A DNA stretch of 64,000 nt. Source: Hetaerina americana. Taxonomy: Eukaryota > Arthropoda > Insecta > Odonata > Calopterygidae. The DNA lies in contig JAKTNV010000773.1 of the NCBI GenBank assembly GCA_022747635.1, positions 1 through 64,000 on the forward strand, given 5' to 3'. Within the stretch, counting starts at the first letter, position 1, and each line of letters opens with the position of its first letter. The notes under the pieces were generated by a model. That model did no database searches, was not told the origin of the DNA, and saw only the letters and a program-made list of their open reading frames with translations. The position numbers were made by a program, and so were the translations under genes. Below, in pieces: positions 25,803 through 40,137 of this stretch.

Positions 25803-28669
25803 GTTGAAAACTTTACTCGGATCCCATTAATCTCCATTATTCTAAAAGAGAATAAGATGCCATCAGAAATTGTGAAATAAATAAGATAATGTTTACATTC
25901 AATATAAATACATTATTCATTCGTTACACATATTCATAATACATTAAGCATATATTCAATATATATTATATTTAATGTATCTGGGATAATATTGTCCTTG
26001 CCCCTCCCTCAAAGAGTATATGTAAAAAATGAAACAATCCTGGCACCTGCAATAAACAAGCCACCTACATTTTTCAACTTACACTGAAGACTATAATGAT
26101 AAATGTGAAATTACATTTTCTTAATGATTCACCATGGTTAAAGTATTATAATTTGTCACAATTATTCAATCAACTCATTAGTAAAAAGAGAAGCCAATTT
26201 TATAAATAAGTACATTTCAGCCATGAGATATTTTTCAGGTATGCATCAAGAATCCTTGATTTTAAGAGAAATAAGGAAACGTAAATACAGCAATTATGCT
26301 AATCATACAATTCTTAGTAGTAAATACCTTGTACTTTATTGTTAGACAAAAATTTTTAAACGCAGTCTCCTAGAACTACACATTCTACTTAATTGCATTC
26401 TCATGGTGGAGTTTAATCTTTAGGATGACAACCTGAGGATGATCCAAGTCAAGGAAGCTGCTATGCAATAGAAAATACAAAAATCTCAAACCAAAAGAAA
26501 TATTTTACCCTATATAACAAAGTAAATGAAATCTAAATGTCATCACCAGTTTTTGCTAGTCTTTTCTTGATATTCTTGCTCATTGTCCCTGTCATCAACT
26601 CCCTCCTCCTTGTAAAAGCCTCTTTGCCTAGCACAAATCTTCTCCTTACGTCCCTACTACTTTGACCGTATTGGTCCAAAACACTTCCGAGATAAAGAAA
26701 CTGTTCTACCTGCTCTAGTTTCTGCCCTCCAATTTTAATGTTTAGCTTACCCTATTCCTTCCTGGAATATCGCATAACCTTTGTTTTATTAATATTGACT
26801 CTCATCCCATACCTCCTGCACTGAATTTCCAATTCACTCAGCATTTCTTGAAACCGCTTGGCTGACTGACAAACTAAAGCTTGGTCATCAGCGATTCTAA
26901 CCGATTTTACAAATTCCCGACCCACTTTCATTCCTAACTCCAGTACTTCCCATGCATCTTTAATCATTTCCTCTGCATACGGGTTGAAAGGCAACATTAT
27001 TATGGGTAACCTGTCCTTACACCTCTTCCTAACACTGCCCATCCGGACTCCCAGTTCCGAAATTGCACCAAAGAAGTCTGAGACATGTATAGGTTGCGGA
27101 TTAGCCTCCTTTCCCTACAATCTATTCCTATTTTGGCAATATATTAGTTAGTTTATTCAATCCACTCTATCAAACGCCTTTTCAAAATCTGCGAAACAGG
27201 AAAATACCTCCTGGTTGCATTCTAATTCCTCTCAATTAGTAATCCCATGACTGCAATGGCATCGACCGTTCCTCTCCCCTTCCTAAACTCAAATTGATCA
27301 ACCCCCAAAAAATCATTTGTCTTACTCTCCATCCTTTTGTGGAAGATCCTGAGAACCACTCGACCTGCGTGGGATATCAAACTTTTTGTCCTGTAGTCCT
27401 CACATGAGGTAGCCTTTACCTTTTTCAGAATAGGCACTAAAAATGATCTCACAAAGTCTTCCGGCCAGATTCCTTCCTCATAGATACTACAAATCAGCCC
27501 ATATAGCCTATTCCTCCCACATTTTGTTGAACAACACATTTATTCCGCAAAAAATGTTATCCAACCCCTCGGCCTTATTTAGTTTCATCTTCCTTAATGC
27601 TCTTTCTCTCTCATCCGCAAGTATGCCTGGGGCTCAGCTCTCTAGGTCATGTTCCTAATCTATGTCCAAATTTGTTGGTTTAGGTTTTGACATATGCAAG
27701 TAAAAATAAAAAAATAAGCAGTTGTCCAAAAGTAATGAATATGCAAAGCTATGACAAACCAGATGCATAAAAATCGTGATGCTTACCATATAACAAAATA
27801 AAATAAAGATATAACATAATTCAGTGGATGTAAAGACTCACATTTGAAGAACACATTTTGGTATAAGTGATCATCAATCTTATGTTTTAACGTCAAGGCA
27901 AAACACCTTTCCCACTTTCCATTAAGGCATTAAACAAATGATCGGGTAAGCAATGATGATCCCTGTTCTTTCCCTACAGCAGGGGTCATCAATAATTTCT
28001 GCTACAAAGGCTTCTCAAGTACAAAATCATGACAATAAAAAAGGGGATAATGTAAATTAACAACACCTAAACATAGGCAATCATTGCATATTCAAAGAAA
28101 GCCAACATAAATACTATCACCTATGCAGTTGTATGTCTAACTGTCTGCCAAAAAGGCTTCTTAAGCACAAAATCATAAAATAATAATAACAGAGGGGACA
28201 TTGTAATTAACTACACTTTTACATGGACAATCATTAGACATTCAAAGGAAGCCAAAACCACTACTATCACTTACACAGCTTTGCATCTGACTTTCTGCTA
28301 CCAGGGCTTCTCAAGTAAAAAAACATAACAATGAAAATTAACAACACCTAAACATTGGATATCAGTAAATATTCATAGCAAGCAAAAATCAATTCCCTCA
28401 CTTATGCAGTTGATTACCTAACTCTCTGCTTCAAGTACTTCTTATGTACAAAATCATTTCAATAATAGATGGGACATTGTAAATTGACCACACTTAAACA
28501 TAGGCAATTAAGACATATTTAAAGAATGCAAAAATCAAAGCAGTTGGAAGGTGCAGCTATTTGGTTGAGGTGTGCAAAAATTCATCTTCCAAAGCTCATT
28601 ATTCACCTCTCCTGGATCTTCGTTGCCCTCCTCCGAGTTTTCCCCTGCAAGGGATTCTATTTTAACAAT
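25803..28669. repeat. Satellite unit copy 10
   Basis: Haplotype G-G-G-T-A, with G at 26497 interrupting the A-run. Same haplotype as copies 16 and 17. Confidence 0.97.
26536..27665 (-). pseudogene. LINE RT relic, copy 10
   Basis: No difference from the reference relic seen; the private base of this copy (26497) lies just outside it. Confidence 0.87.
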
Positions 28670-31536
28670 GTTGAAAACTTTACTCGGATCCCATTAATCT
28701 CCATTATTCTAAAAGAGAATAAGATGCCATCAGAAATTGTGAAATAAATAAGATAATGTTTACATTCAATATAAATACATTATTCATTCGTTACACATAT
28801 TCATAATACATTAAGCATATATTCAATATATATTATATTTAATGTATCTGGGATAATATTGTCCTTGCCCCTCCCTCAAAGAGTATATGTAAAAAATGAA
28901 ACAATCCTGGCACCTGCAATAAACAAGCCACCTACATTTTTCAACTTACACTGAAGACTATAATGATAAATGTGAAATTACATTTTCTTAATGATTCACC
29001 ATGGTTAAAGTATTATAATTTGTCACAATTATTCAATCAACTCATTAGTAAAAAGAGAAGCCAATTTTATAAATAAGTACATTTCAGCCATGAGATATTT
29101 TTCAGGTATGCATCAAGAATCCTTGATTTTAAGAGAAATAAGGAAACGTAAATACAGCAATTATGCTAATCATACAATTCTTAGTAGTAAATACCTTGTA
29201 CTTTATTGTTAGACAAAAATTTTTAAACGCAGTCTCCTAGAACTACACATTCTACTTAATTGCATTCTCATGGTGGAGTTTAATCTTTAGGATGACAACC
29301 TGAGGATGATCCAAGTCAAGGAAGCTGCTATGCAATAGAAAATACAAAAATCTCAAACCAAAAGAAATATTTTACCCTATATAACAAAGTAAATGAAATC
29401 TAAATGTCATCACCAGTTTTTGCTAGTCTTTTCTTGATATTCTTGCTCATTGTCCCTGTCATCAACTCCCTCCTCCTTGTAAAAGCCTCTTTGCCTAGCA
29501 CAAATCTTCTCCTTACGTCCCTACTACTTTGACCGTATTGGTCCAAAACACTTCCGAGATAAAGAAACTGTTCTACCTGCTCTAGTTTCTGCCCTCCAAT
29601 TTTAATGTTTAGCTTACCCTATTCCTTCCTGGAATATCGCATAACCTTTGTTTTATTAATATTGACTCTCATCCCATACCTCCTGCACTGAATTTCCAAT
29701 TCACTCAGCATTTCTTGAAACCGCTTGGCTGACTGACAAACTAAAGCTTGGTCATCAGCGATTCTAACCGATTTTACAAATTCCCGACCCACTTTCATTC
29801 CTAACTCCAGTACTTCCCATGCATCTTTAATCATTTCCTCTGCATACGGGTTGAAAGGCAACATTATTATGGGTAACCTGTCCTTACACCTCTTCCTAAC
29901 ACTGCCCATCCGGACTCCCAGTTCCGAAATTGCACCAAAGAAGTCTGAGACATGTATAGGTTGCGGATTAGCCTCCTTTCCCTACAATCTATTCCTATTT
30001 TGGCAATATATTAGTTAGTTTATTCAATCCACTCTATCAAACGCCTTTTCAAAATCTGCGAAACAGGAAAATACCTCCTGGTTGCATTCTAATTCCTCTC
30101 AATTAGTAATCCCATGACTGCAATGGCATCGACCGTTCCTCTCCCCTTCCTAAACTCAAATTGATCAACCCCCAAAAAATCATTTGTCTTACTCTCCATC
30201 CTTTTGTGGAAGATCCTGAGAACCACTCGACCTGCGTGGGATATCAAACTTTTTGTCCTGTAGTCCTCACATGAGGTAGCCTTTACCTTTTTCAGAATAG
30301 GCACTAAAAATGATCTCACAAAGTCTTCCGGCCAGATTCCTTCCTCATAGATACTACAAATCAGCCCATATAGCCTATTCCTCCCACATTTTGTTGAACA
30401 ACACATTTATTCCGCAAAAAATGTTATCCAACCCCTCGGCCTTATTTAGTTTCATCTTCCTTAATGCTCTTTCTCTCTCATCCGCAAGTATGCCTGGGGC
30501 TCAGCTCTCTAGGTCATGTTCCTAATCTATGTCCAAATTTGTTGGTTTAGGTTTTGACATATGCAAGTAAAAATAAAAAAATAAGCAGTTGTCCAAAAGT
30601 AATGAATATGCAAAGCTATGACAAACCAGATGCATAAAAATCGTGATGCTTACCATATAACAAAATAAAATAAAGATATAACATAATTCAGTGGATGTAA
30701 AGACTCACATTTGAAGAACACATTTTGGTATAAGTGATCATCAATCTTATGTTTTAACGTCAAGGCAAAACACCTTTCCCACTTTCCATTAAGGCATTAA
30801 ACAAATGATCGGGTAAGCAATGATGATCCCTGTTCTTTCCCTACAGCAGGGGTCATCAATAATTTCTGCTACAAAGGCTTCTCAAGTACAAAATCATGAC
30901 AATAAAAAAGGGGATAATGTAAATTAACAACACCTAAACATAGGCAATCATTGCATATTCAAAGAAAGCCAACATAAATACTATCACCTATGCAGTTGTA
31001 TGTCTAACTGTCTGCCAAAAAGGCTTCTTAAGCACAAAATCATAAAATAATAATAACAGAGGGGACATTGTAATTAACTACACTTTTACATGGACAATCA
31101 TTAGACATTCAAAGGAAGCCAAAACCACTACTATCACTTACACAGCTTTGCATCTGACTTTCTGCTACCAGGGCTTCTCAAGTAAAAAAACATAACAATG
31201 AAAATTAACAACACCTAAACATTGGATATCAGTAAATATTCATAGCAAGCAAAAATCTATTCCCTCACTTATGCAGTTGATTACCTAACTCTCTGCTTCA
31301 AGTACTTCTTATGTACAAAATCATTTCAATAATAGATGGGACATTGTAAATTGACCACACTTAAACATAGGCAATTAAGACATATTTAAAGAATGCAAAA
31401 ATCAAAGCAGTTGGAAGGTGCAGCTATTTGGTTGAGGTGTGCAAAAATTCATCTTCCAAAGCTCATTATTCACCTCTCCTGGATCTTCGTTGCCCTCCTC
31501 CGAGTTTTCCCCTGCAAGGGATTCTATTTTAACAAT
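28670..31536. repeat. Satellite unit copy 11
   Basis: Haplotype G-G-G-T-T (G at 29364, T at 31258). It is the only copy joining G at marker 1 with T at marker 5. Confidence 0.97.
29403..30532 (-). pseudogene. LINE RT relic, copy 11
   Basis: No difference from the reference relic seen. Confidence 0.87.
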
Positions 31537-34403
31537 GTTGAAAACTTTACTCGGATCCCATTAATCTCCATTATTCTAAAAGAGAATAAGATGCCATCAG
31601 AAATTGTGAAATAAATAAGATAATGTTTACATTCAATATAAATACATTATTCATTCGTTACACATATTCATAATACATTAAGCATATATTCAATATATAT
31701 TATATTTAATGTATCTGGGATAATATTGTCCTTGCCCCTCCCTCAAAGAGTATATGTAAAAAATGAAACAATCCTGGCACCTGCAATAAACAAGCCACCT
31801 ACATTTTTCAACTTACACTGAAGACTATAATGATAAATGTGAAATTACATTTTCTTAATGATTCACCATGGTTAAAGTATTATAATTTGTCACAATTATT
31901 CAATCAACTCATTAGTAAAAAGAGAAGCCAATTTTATAAATAAGTACATTTCAGCCATGAGATATTTTTCAGGTATGCATCAAGAATCCTTGATTTTAAG
32001 AGAAATAAGGAAACGTAAATACAGCAATTATGCTAATCATACAATTCTTAGTAGTAAATACCTTGTACTTTATTGTTAGACAAAAATTTTTAAACGCAGT
32101 CTCCTAGAACTACACATTCTACTTAATTGCATTCTCATGGTGGAGTTTAATCTTTAGGATGACAACCTGAGGATGATCCAAGTCAAGGAAGCTGCTATGC
32201 AATAGAAAATACAAAAATCTCAAACCAAAAAAAATATTTTACCCTATATAACAAAGTAAATGAAATCTAAATGTCATCACCAGTTTTTGCTAGTCTTTTC
32301 TTGATATTCTTGCTCATTGTCCCTGTCATCAACTCCCTCCTCCTTGTAAAAGCCTCTTTGCCTAGCACAAATCTTCTCCTTACGTCCCTACTACTTTGAC
32401 CGTATTGGTCCAAAACACTTCCGAGATAAAGAAACTGTTCTACCTGCTCTAGTTTCTGCCCTCCAATTTTAATGTTTAGCTTACCCTATTCCTTCCTGGA
32501 ATATCGCATAACCTTTGTTTTATTAATATTGACTCTCATCCCATACCTCCTGCACTGAATTTCCAATTCACTCAGCATTTCTTGAAACCGCTTGGCTGAC
32601 TGACAAACTAAAGCTTGGTCATCAGCGATTCTAACCGATTTTACAAATTCCCGACCCACTTTCATTCCTAACTCCAGTACTTCCCATGCATCTTTAATCA
32701 TTTCCTCTGCATACGGGTTGAAAGGCAACATTATTATGGGTAACCTGTCCTTACACCTCTTCCTAACACTGCCCATCCGGACTCCCAGTTCCGAAATTGC
32801 ACCAAAGAAGTCTGAGACATGTATAGGTTGCGGATTAGCCTCCTTTCCCTACAATCTATTCCTATTTTGGCAATATATTAGTTAGTTTATTCAATCCACT
32901 CTATCAAACGCCTTTTCAAAATCTGCGAAACAGGAAAATACCTCCTGGTTGCATTCTAATTCCTCTCAATTAGTAATCCCATGACTGCAATGGCATCGAC
33001 CGTTCCTCTCCCCTTCCTAAACTCAAATTGATCAACCCCCAAAAAATCATTTGTCTTACTCTCCATCCTTTTGTGGAAGATCCTGAGAACCACTCGACCT
33101 GCGTGGGATATCAAACTTTTTGTCCTGTAGTCCTCACATGAGGTAGCCTTTACCTTTTTCAGAATAGGCACTAAAAATGATCTCACAAAGTCTTCCGGCC
33201 AGATTCCTTCCTCATAGATACTACAAATCAGCCCATATAGCCTATTCCTCCCACATTTTGTTGAACAACACATTTATTCCGCAAAAAATGTTATCCAACC
33301 CCTCGGCCTTATTTAGTTTCATCTTCCTTAATGCTCTTTCTCTCTCATCCGCAAGTATGCCTGGGGCTCAGCTCTCTAGGTCATGTTCCTAATCTATGTC
33401 CAAATTTGTTGGTTTAGGTTTTGACATATGCAAGTAAAAATAAAAAAATAAGCAGTTGTCCAAAAGTAATGAATATGCAAAGCTATGACAAACCAGATGC
33501 ATAAAAATCGTGATGCTTACCATATAACAAAATAAAATAAAGATATAACATAATTCAGTGGATGTAAAGACTCACATTTGAAGAACACATTTTGGTATAA
33601 GTGATCATCAATCTTATGTTTTAACGTCAAGGCAAAACACCTTTCCCACTTTCCATTAAGGCATTAAACAAATGATCGGGTAAGCAATGATGATCCCTGT
33701 TCTTTCCCTACAGCAGGGGTCATCAATAATTTCTGCTACAAAGGCTTCTCAAGTACAAAATCATGACAATAAAAAAGGGGATAATGTAAATTAACAACAC
33801 CTAAACATAGGCAATCATTGCATATTCAAAGAAAGCCAACATAAATACTATCACCTATGCAGTTGTATGTCTAACTGTCTGCCAAAAAGGCTTCTTAAGC
33901 ACAAAATCATAAAATAATAATAACAGAGGGGACATTGTAATTAACTACACTTTTACATGGACAATCATTAGACATTCAAAGGAAGCCAAAACCACTACTA
34001 TCACTTACACAGCTTTGCATCTGACTTTCTGCTACCAGGGCTTCTCAAGTAAAAAAACATAACAATGAAAATTAACAACACCTAAACATTGGATATCAGT
34101 AAATATTCATAGCAAGCAAAAATCAATTCCCTCACTTATGCAGTTGATTACCTAACTCTCTGCTTCAAGTACTTCTTATGTACAAAATCATTTCAATAAT
34201 AGATGGGACATTGTAAATTGACCACACTTAAACATAGGCAATTAAGACATATTTAAAGAATGCAAAAATCAAAGCAGTTGGAAGGTGCAGCTATTTGGTT
34301 GAGGTGTGCAAAAATTCATCTTCCAAAGCTCATTATTCACCTCTCCTGGATCTTCGTTGCCCTCCTCCGAGTTTTCCCCTGCAAGGGATTCTATTTTAAC
34401 AAT
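31537..34403. repeat. Satellite unit copy 12
   Basis: Haplotype A-G-G-T-A; no difference from copy 4 noticed. Confidence 0.97.
32270..33399 (-). pseudogene. LINE RT relic, copy 12
   Basis: No difference from the reference relic seen. Confidence 0.87.
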
Positions 34404-37270
34404 GTTGAAAACTTTACTCGGATCCCATTAATCTCCATTATTCTAAAAGAGAATAAGATGCCATCAGAAATTGTGAAATAAATAAGATAATGTTTACATT
34501 CAATATAAATACATTATTCATTCGTTACACATATTCATAATACATTAAGCATATATTCAATATATATTATATTTAATGTATCTGGGATAATATTGTCCTT
34601 GCCCCTCCCTCAAAGAGTATATGTAAAAAATGAAACAATCCTGGCACCTGCAATAAACAAGCCACCTACATTTTTCAACTTACACTGAAGACTATAATGA
34701 TAAATGTGAAATTACATTTTCTTAATGATTCACCATGGTTAAAGTATTATAATTTGTCACAATTATTCAATCAACTCATTAGTAAAAAGAGAAGCCAATT
34801 TTATAAATAAGTACATTTCAGCCATGAGATATTTTTCAGGTATGCATCAAGAATCCTTGATTTTAAGAGAAATAAGGAAACGTAAATACAGCAATTATGC
34901 TAATCATACAATTCTTAGTAGTAAATACCTTGTACTTTATTGTTAGACAAAAATTTTTAAACGCAGTCTCCTAGAACTACACATTCTACTTAATTGCATT
35001 CTCATGGTGGAGTTTAATCTTTAGGATGACAACCTGAGGATGATCCAAGTCAAGGAAGCTGCTATGCAATAGAAAATACAAAAATCTCAAACCAAAAAAA
35101 ATATTTTACCCTATATAACAAAGTAAATGAAATCTAAATGTCATCACCAGTTTTTGCTAGTCTTTTCTTGATATTCTTGCTCATTGTCCCTGTCATCAAC
35201 TCCCTCCTCCTTGTAAAAGCCTCTTTGCCTAGCACAAATCTTCTCCTTACGTCCCTACTACTTTGACCGTATTGGTCCAAAACACTTCCGAGATAAAGAA
35301 ACTGTTCTACCTGCTCTAGTTTCTGCCCTCCAATTTTAATGTTTAGCTTACCCTATTCCTTCCTGGAATATCGCATAACCTTTGTTTTATTAATATTGAC
35401 TCTCATCCCATACCTCCTGCACTGAATTTCCAATTCACTCAGCATTTCTTGAAACCGCTTGGCTGACTGACAAACTAAAGCTTGGTCATCAGCGATTCTA
35501 ACCGATTTTACAAATTCCCGACCCACTTTCATTCCTAACTCCAGTACTTCCCATGCATCTTTAATCATTTCCTCTGCATACGGGTTGAAAGGCAACATTA
35601 TTATGGGTAACCTGTCCTTACACCTCTTCCTAACACTGCCCATCCGGACTCCCAGTTCCGAAATTGCACCAAAGAAGTCTGAGACATGTATAGGTTGCGG
35701 ATTAGCCTCCTTTCCCTACAATCTATTCCTATTTTGGCAATATATTAGTTAGTTTATTCAATCCACTCTATCAAACGCCTTTTCAAAATCTGCGAAACAG
35801 GAAAATACCTCCTGGTTGCATTCTAATTCCTCTCAATTAGTAATCCCATGACTGCAATGGCATCGACCGTTCCTCTCCCCTTCCTAAACTCAAATTGATC
35901 AACCCCCAAAAAATCATTTGTCTTACTCTCCATCCTTTTGTGGAAGATCCTGAGAACCACTCGACCTGCGTGGGATATCAAACTTTTTGTCCTGTAGTCC
36001 TCACATGAGGTAGCCTTTACCTTTTTCAGAATAGGCACTAAAAATGATCTCACAAAGTCTTCCGGCCAGATTCCTTCCTCATAGATACTACAAATCAGCC
36101 CATATAGCCTATTCCTCCCACATTTTGTTGAACAACACATTTATTCCGCAAAAAATGTTATCCAACCCCTCGGCCTTATTTAGTTTCATCTTCCTTAATG
36201 CTCTTTCTCTCTCATCCGCAAGTATGCCTGGGGCTCAGCTCTCTAGGTCATGTTCCTAATCTATGTCCAAATTTGTTGGTTTAGGTTTTGACATATGCAA
36301 GTAAAAATAAAAAAATAAGCAGTTGTCCAAAAGTAATGAATATGCAAAGCTATGACAAACCAGATGCATAAAAATCGTGATGCTTACCATATAACAAAAT
36401 AAAATAAAGATATAACATAATTCAGTGGATGTAAAGACTCACATTTGAAGAACACATTTTGGTATAAGTGATCATCAATCTTATGTTTTAACGTCAAGGC
36501 AAAACACCTTTCCCACTTTCCATTAAGGCATTAAACAAATGATCGGGTAAGCAATGATGATCCCTGTTCTTTCCCTACAGCAGGGGTCATCAATAATTTC
36601 TGCTACAAAGGCTTCTCAAGTACAAAATCATGACAATAAAAAAGGGGATAATGTAAATTAACAACACCTAAACATAGGCAATCATTGCATATTCAAAGAA
36701 AGCCAACATAAATACTATCACCTATGCAGTTGTATGTCTAACTGTCTGCCAAAAAGGCTTCTTAAGCACAAAATCATAAAATAATAATAACAGAGGGGAC
36801 ATTGTAATTAACTACACTTTTACATGGACAATCATTAGACATTCAAAGGAAGCCAAAACCACTACTATCACTTACACAGCTTTGCATCTGACTTTCTGCT
36901 ACCAGGGCTTCTCAAGTAAAAAAACATAACAATGAAAATTAACAACACCTAAACATTGGATATCAGTAAATATTCATAGCAAGCAAAAATCAATTCCCTC
37001 ACTTATGCAGTTGATTACCTAACTCTCTGCTTCAAGTACTTCTTATGTACAAAATCATTTCAATAATAGATGGGACATTGTAAATTGACCACACTTAAAC
37101 ATAGGCAATTAAGACATATTTAAAGAATGCAAAAATCAAAGCAGTTGGAAGGTGCAGCTATTTGGTTGAGGTGTGCAAAAATTCATCTTCCAAAGCTCAT
37201 TATTCACCTCTCCTGGATCTTCGTTGCCCTCCTCCGAGTTTTCCCCTGCAAGGGATTCTATTTTAACAAT
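34404..37270. repeat. Satellite unit copy 13
   Basis: Haplotype A-G-G-T-A; no difference from copy 4 noticed. Confidence 0.97.
35137..36266 (-). pseudogene. LINE RT relic, copy 13
   Basis: No difference from the reference relic seen. Confidence 0.87.
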
Positions 37271-40137
37271 GTTGAAAACTTTACTCGGATCCCATTAATC
37301 TCCATTATTCTAAAAGAGAATAAGATGCCATCAGAAATTGTGAAATAAATAAGATAATGTTTACATTCAATATAAATACATTATTCATTCGTTACACATA
37401 TTCATAATACATTAAGCATATATTCAATATATATTATATTTAATGTATCTGGGATAATATTGTCCTTGCCCCTCCCTCAAAGAGTATATGTAAAAAATGA
37501 AACAATCCTGGCACCTGCAATAAACAAGCCACCTACATTTTTCAACTTACACTGAAGACTATAATGATAAATGTGAAATTACATTTTCTTAATGATTCAC
37601 CATGGTTAAAGTATTATAATTTGTCACAATTATTCAATCAACTCATTAGTAAAAAGAGAAGCCAATTTTATAAATAAGTACATTTCAGCCATGAGATATT
37701 TTTCAGGTATGCATCAAGAATCCTTGATTTTAAGAGAAATAAGGAAACGTAAATACAGCAATTATGCTAATCATACAATTCTTAGTAGTAAATACCTTGT
37801 ACTTTATTGTTAGACAAAAATTTTTAAACGCAGTCTCCTAGAACTACACATTCTACTTAATTGCATTCTCATGGTGGAGTTTAATCTTTAGGATGACAAC
37901 CTGAGGATGATCCAAGTCAAGGAAGCTGCTATGCAATAGAAAATACAAAAATCTCAAACCAAAAAAAATATTTTACCCTATATAACAAAGTAAATGAAAT
38001 CTAAATGTCATCACCAGTTTTTGCTAGTCTTTTCTTGATATTCTTGCTCATTGTCCCTGTCATCAACTCCCTCCTCCTTGTAAAAGCCTCTTTGCCTAGC
38101 ACAAATCTTCTCCTTACGTCCCTACTACTTTGACCGTATTGGTCCAAAACACTTCCAAGATAAAGAAACTGTTCTACCTGCTCTAGTTTCTGCCCTCCAA
38201 TTTTAATGTTTAGCTTACCCTATTCCTTCCTGGAATATCGCATAACCTTTGTTTTATTAATATTGACTCTCATCCCATACCTCCTGCACTGAATTTCCAA
38301 TTCACTCAGCATTTCTTGAAACCGCTTGGCTGACTGACAAACTAAAGCTTGGTCATCAGCGATTCTAACCGATTTTACAAATTCCCGACCCACTTTCATT
38401 CCTAACTCCAGTACTTCCCATGCATCTTTAATCATTTCCTCTGCATACAGGTTGAAAGGCAACATTATTATGGGTAACCTGTCCTTACACCTCTTCCTAA
38501 CACTGCCCATCCGGACTCCCAGTTCCGAAATTGCACCAAAGAAGTCTGAGACATGTATAGGTTGCGGATTAGCCTCCTTTCCCTACAATCTATTCCTATT
38601 TTGGCAATATATTAGTTAGTTTATTCAATCCACTCTATCAAACGCCTTTTCAAAATCTGCGAAACAGGAAAATACCTCCTGGTTGCATTCTAATTCCTCT
38701 CAATTAGTAATCCCATGACTGCAATGGCATCGACCGTTCCTCTCCCCTTCCTAAACTCAAATTGATCAACCCCCAAAAAATCATTTGTCTTACTCTCCAT
38801 CCTTTTGTGGAAGATCCTGAGAACCACTCGACCTGCGTGGGATATCAAACTTTTTGTCCTGTAGTCCTCACATGAGGTAGCCTTTACCTTTTTCAGAATA
38901 GGCACTAAAAATGATCTCACAAAGTCTTCCGGCCAGATTCCTTCCTCATAGATACTACAAATCAGCCCATATAGCCTATTCCTCCCACATTTTGTTGAAC
39001 AACACATTTATTCCGCAAAAAATGTTATCCAACCCCTCGGCCTTATTTAGTTTCATCTTCCTTAATGCTCTTTCTCTCTCATCCGCAAGTATGCCTGGGG
39101 CTCAGCTCTCTAGGTCATGTTCCTAATCTATGTCCAAATTTGTTGGTTTAGGTTTTGACATATGCAAGTAAAAATAAAAAAATAAGCAGTTGTCCAAAAG
39201 TAATGAATATGCAAAGCTATGACAAACCAGATGCATAAAAATCGTGATGCTTACCATATAACAAAATAAAATAAAGATATAACATAATTCAGTGGATGTA
39301 AAGACTCACATTTGAAGAACACATTTTGGTATAAGTGATCATCAATCTTATGTTTTAACGTCAAGGCAAAACACCTTTCCCACTTTCCATTAAGGCATTA
39401 AACAAATGATCGGGTAAGCAATGATGATCCCTGTTCTTTCCCTACAGCAGGGGTCATCAATAATTTCTGCTACAAAGGCTTCTCAAGTACAAAATCATGA
39501 CAATAAAAAAGGGGATAATGTAAATTAACAACACCTAAACATAGGCAATCATTGCATATTCAAAGAAAGCCAACATAAATACTATCACCTATGCAGTTGT
39601 ATGTCTAACTGTCTGCCAAAAAGGCTTCTTAAGCACAAAATCATAAAATAATAATAACAGAGGGGACATTGTAATTAACTACACTTTTACATGGACAATC
39701 ATTAGACATTCAAAGGAAGCCAAAACCACTACTATCACTTACACAGCTTTGCATCTGACTTTCTGCTACCAGGGCTTCTCAAGTAAAAAAACATAACAAT
39801 GAAAATTAACAACACCTAAACATTGGATATCAGTAAATATTCATAGCAAGCAAAAATCAATTCCCTCACTTATGCAGTTGATTACCTAACTCTCTGCTTC
39901 AAGTACTTCTTATGTACAAAATCATTTCAATAATAGATGGGACATTGTAAATTGACCACACTTAAACATAGGCAATTAAGACATATTTAAAGAATGCAAA
40001 AATCAAAGCAGTTGGAAGGTGCAGCTATTTGGTTGAGGTGTGCAAAAATTCATCTTCCAAAGCTCATTATTCACCTCTCCTGGATCTTCGTTGCCCTCCT
40101 CCGAGTTTTCCCCTGCAAGGGATTCTATTTTAACAAT
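37271..40137. repeat. Satellite unit copy 14
   Basis: Haplotype A-A-A-T-A (A at 38157 and 38449). First unit of the second six-unit block; it differs from copy 8 only at marker 5. Confidence 0.97.
38004..39133 (-). pseudogene. LINE RT relic, copy 14
   Basis: Leucine form at residue 21, plus the silent thumb change at 38157. Confidence 0.87.
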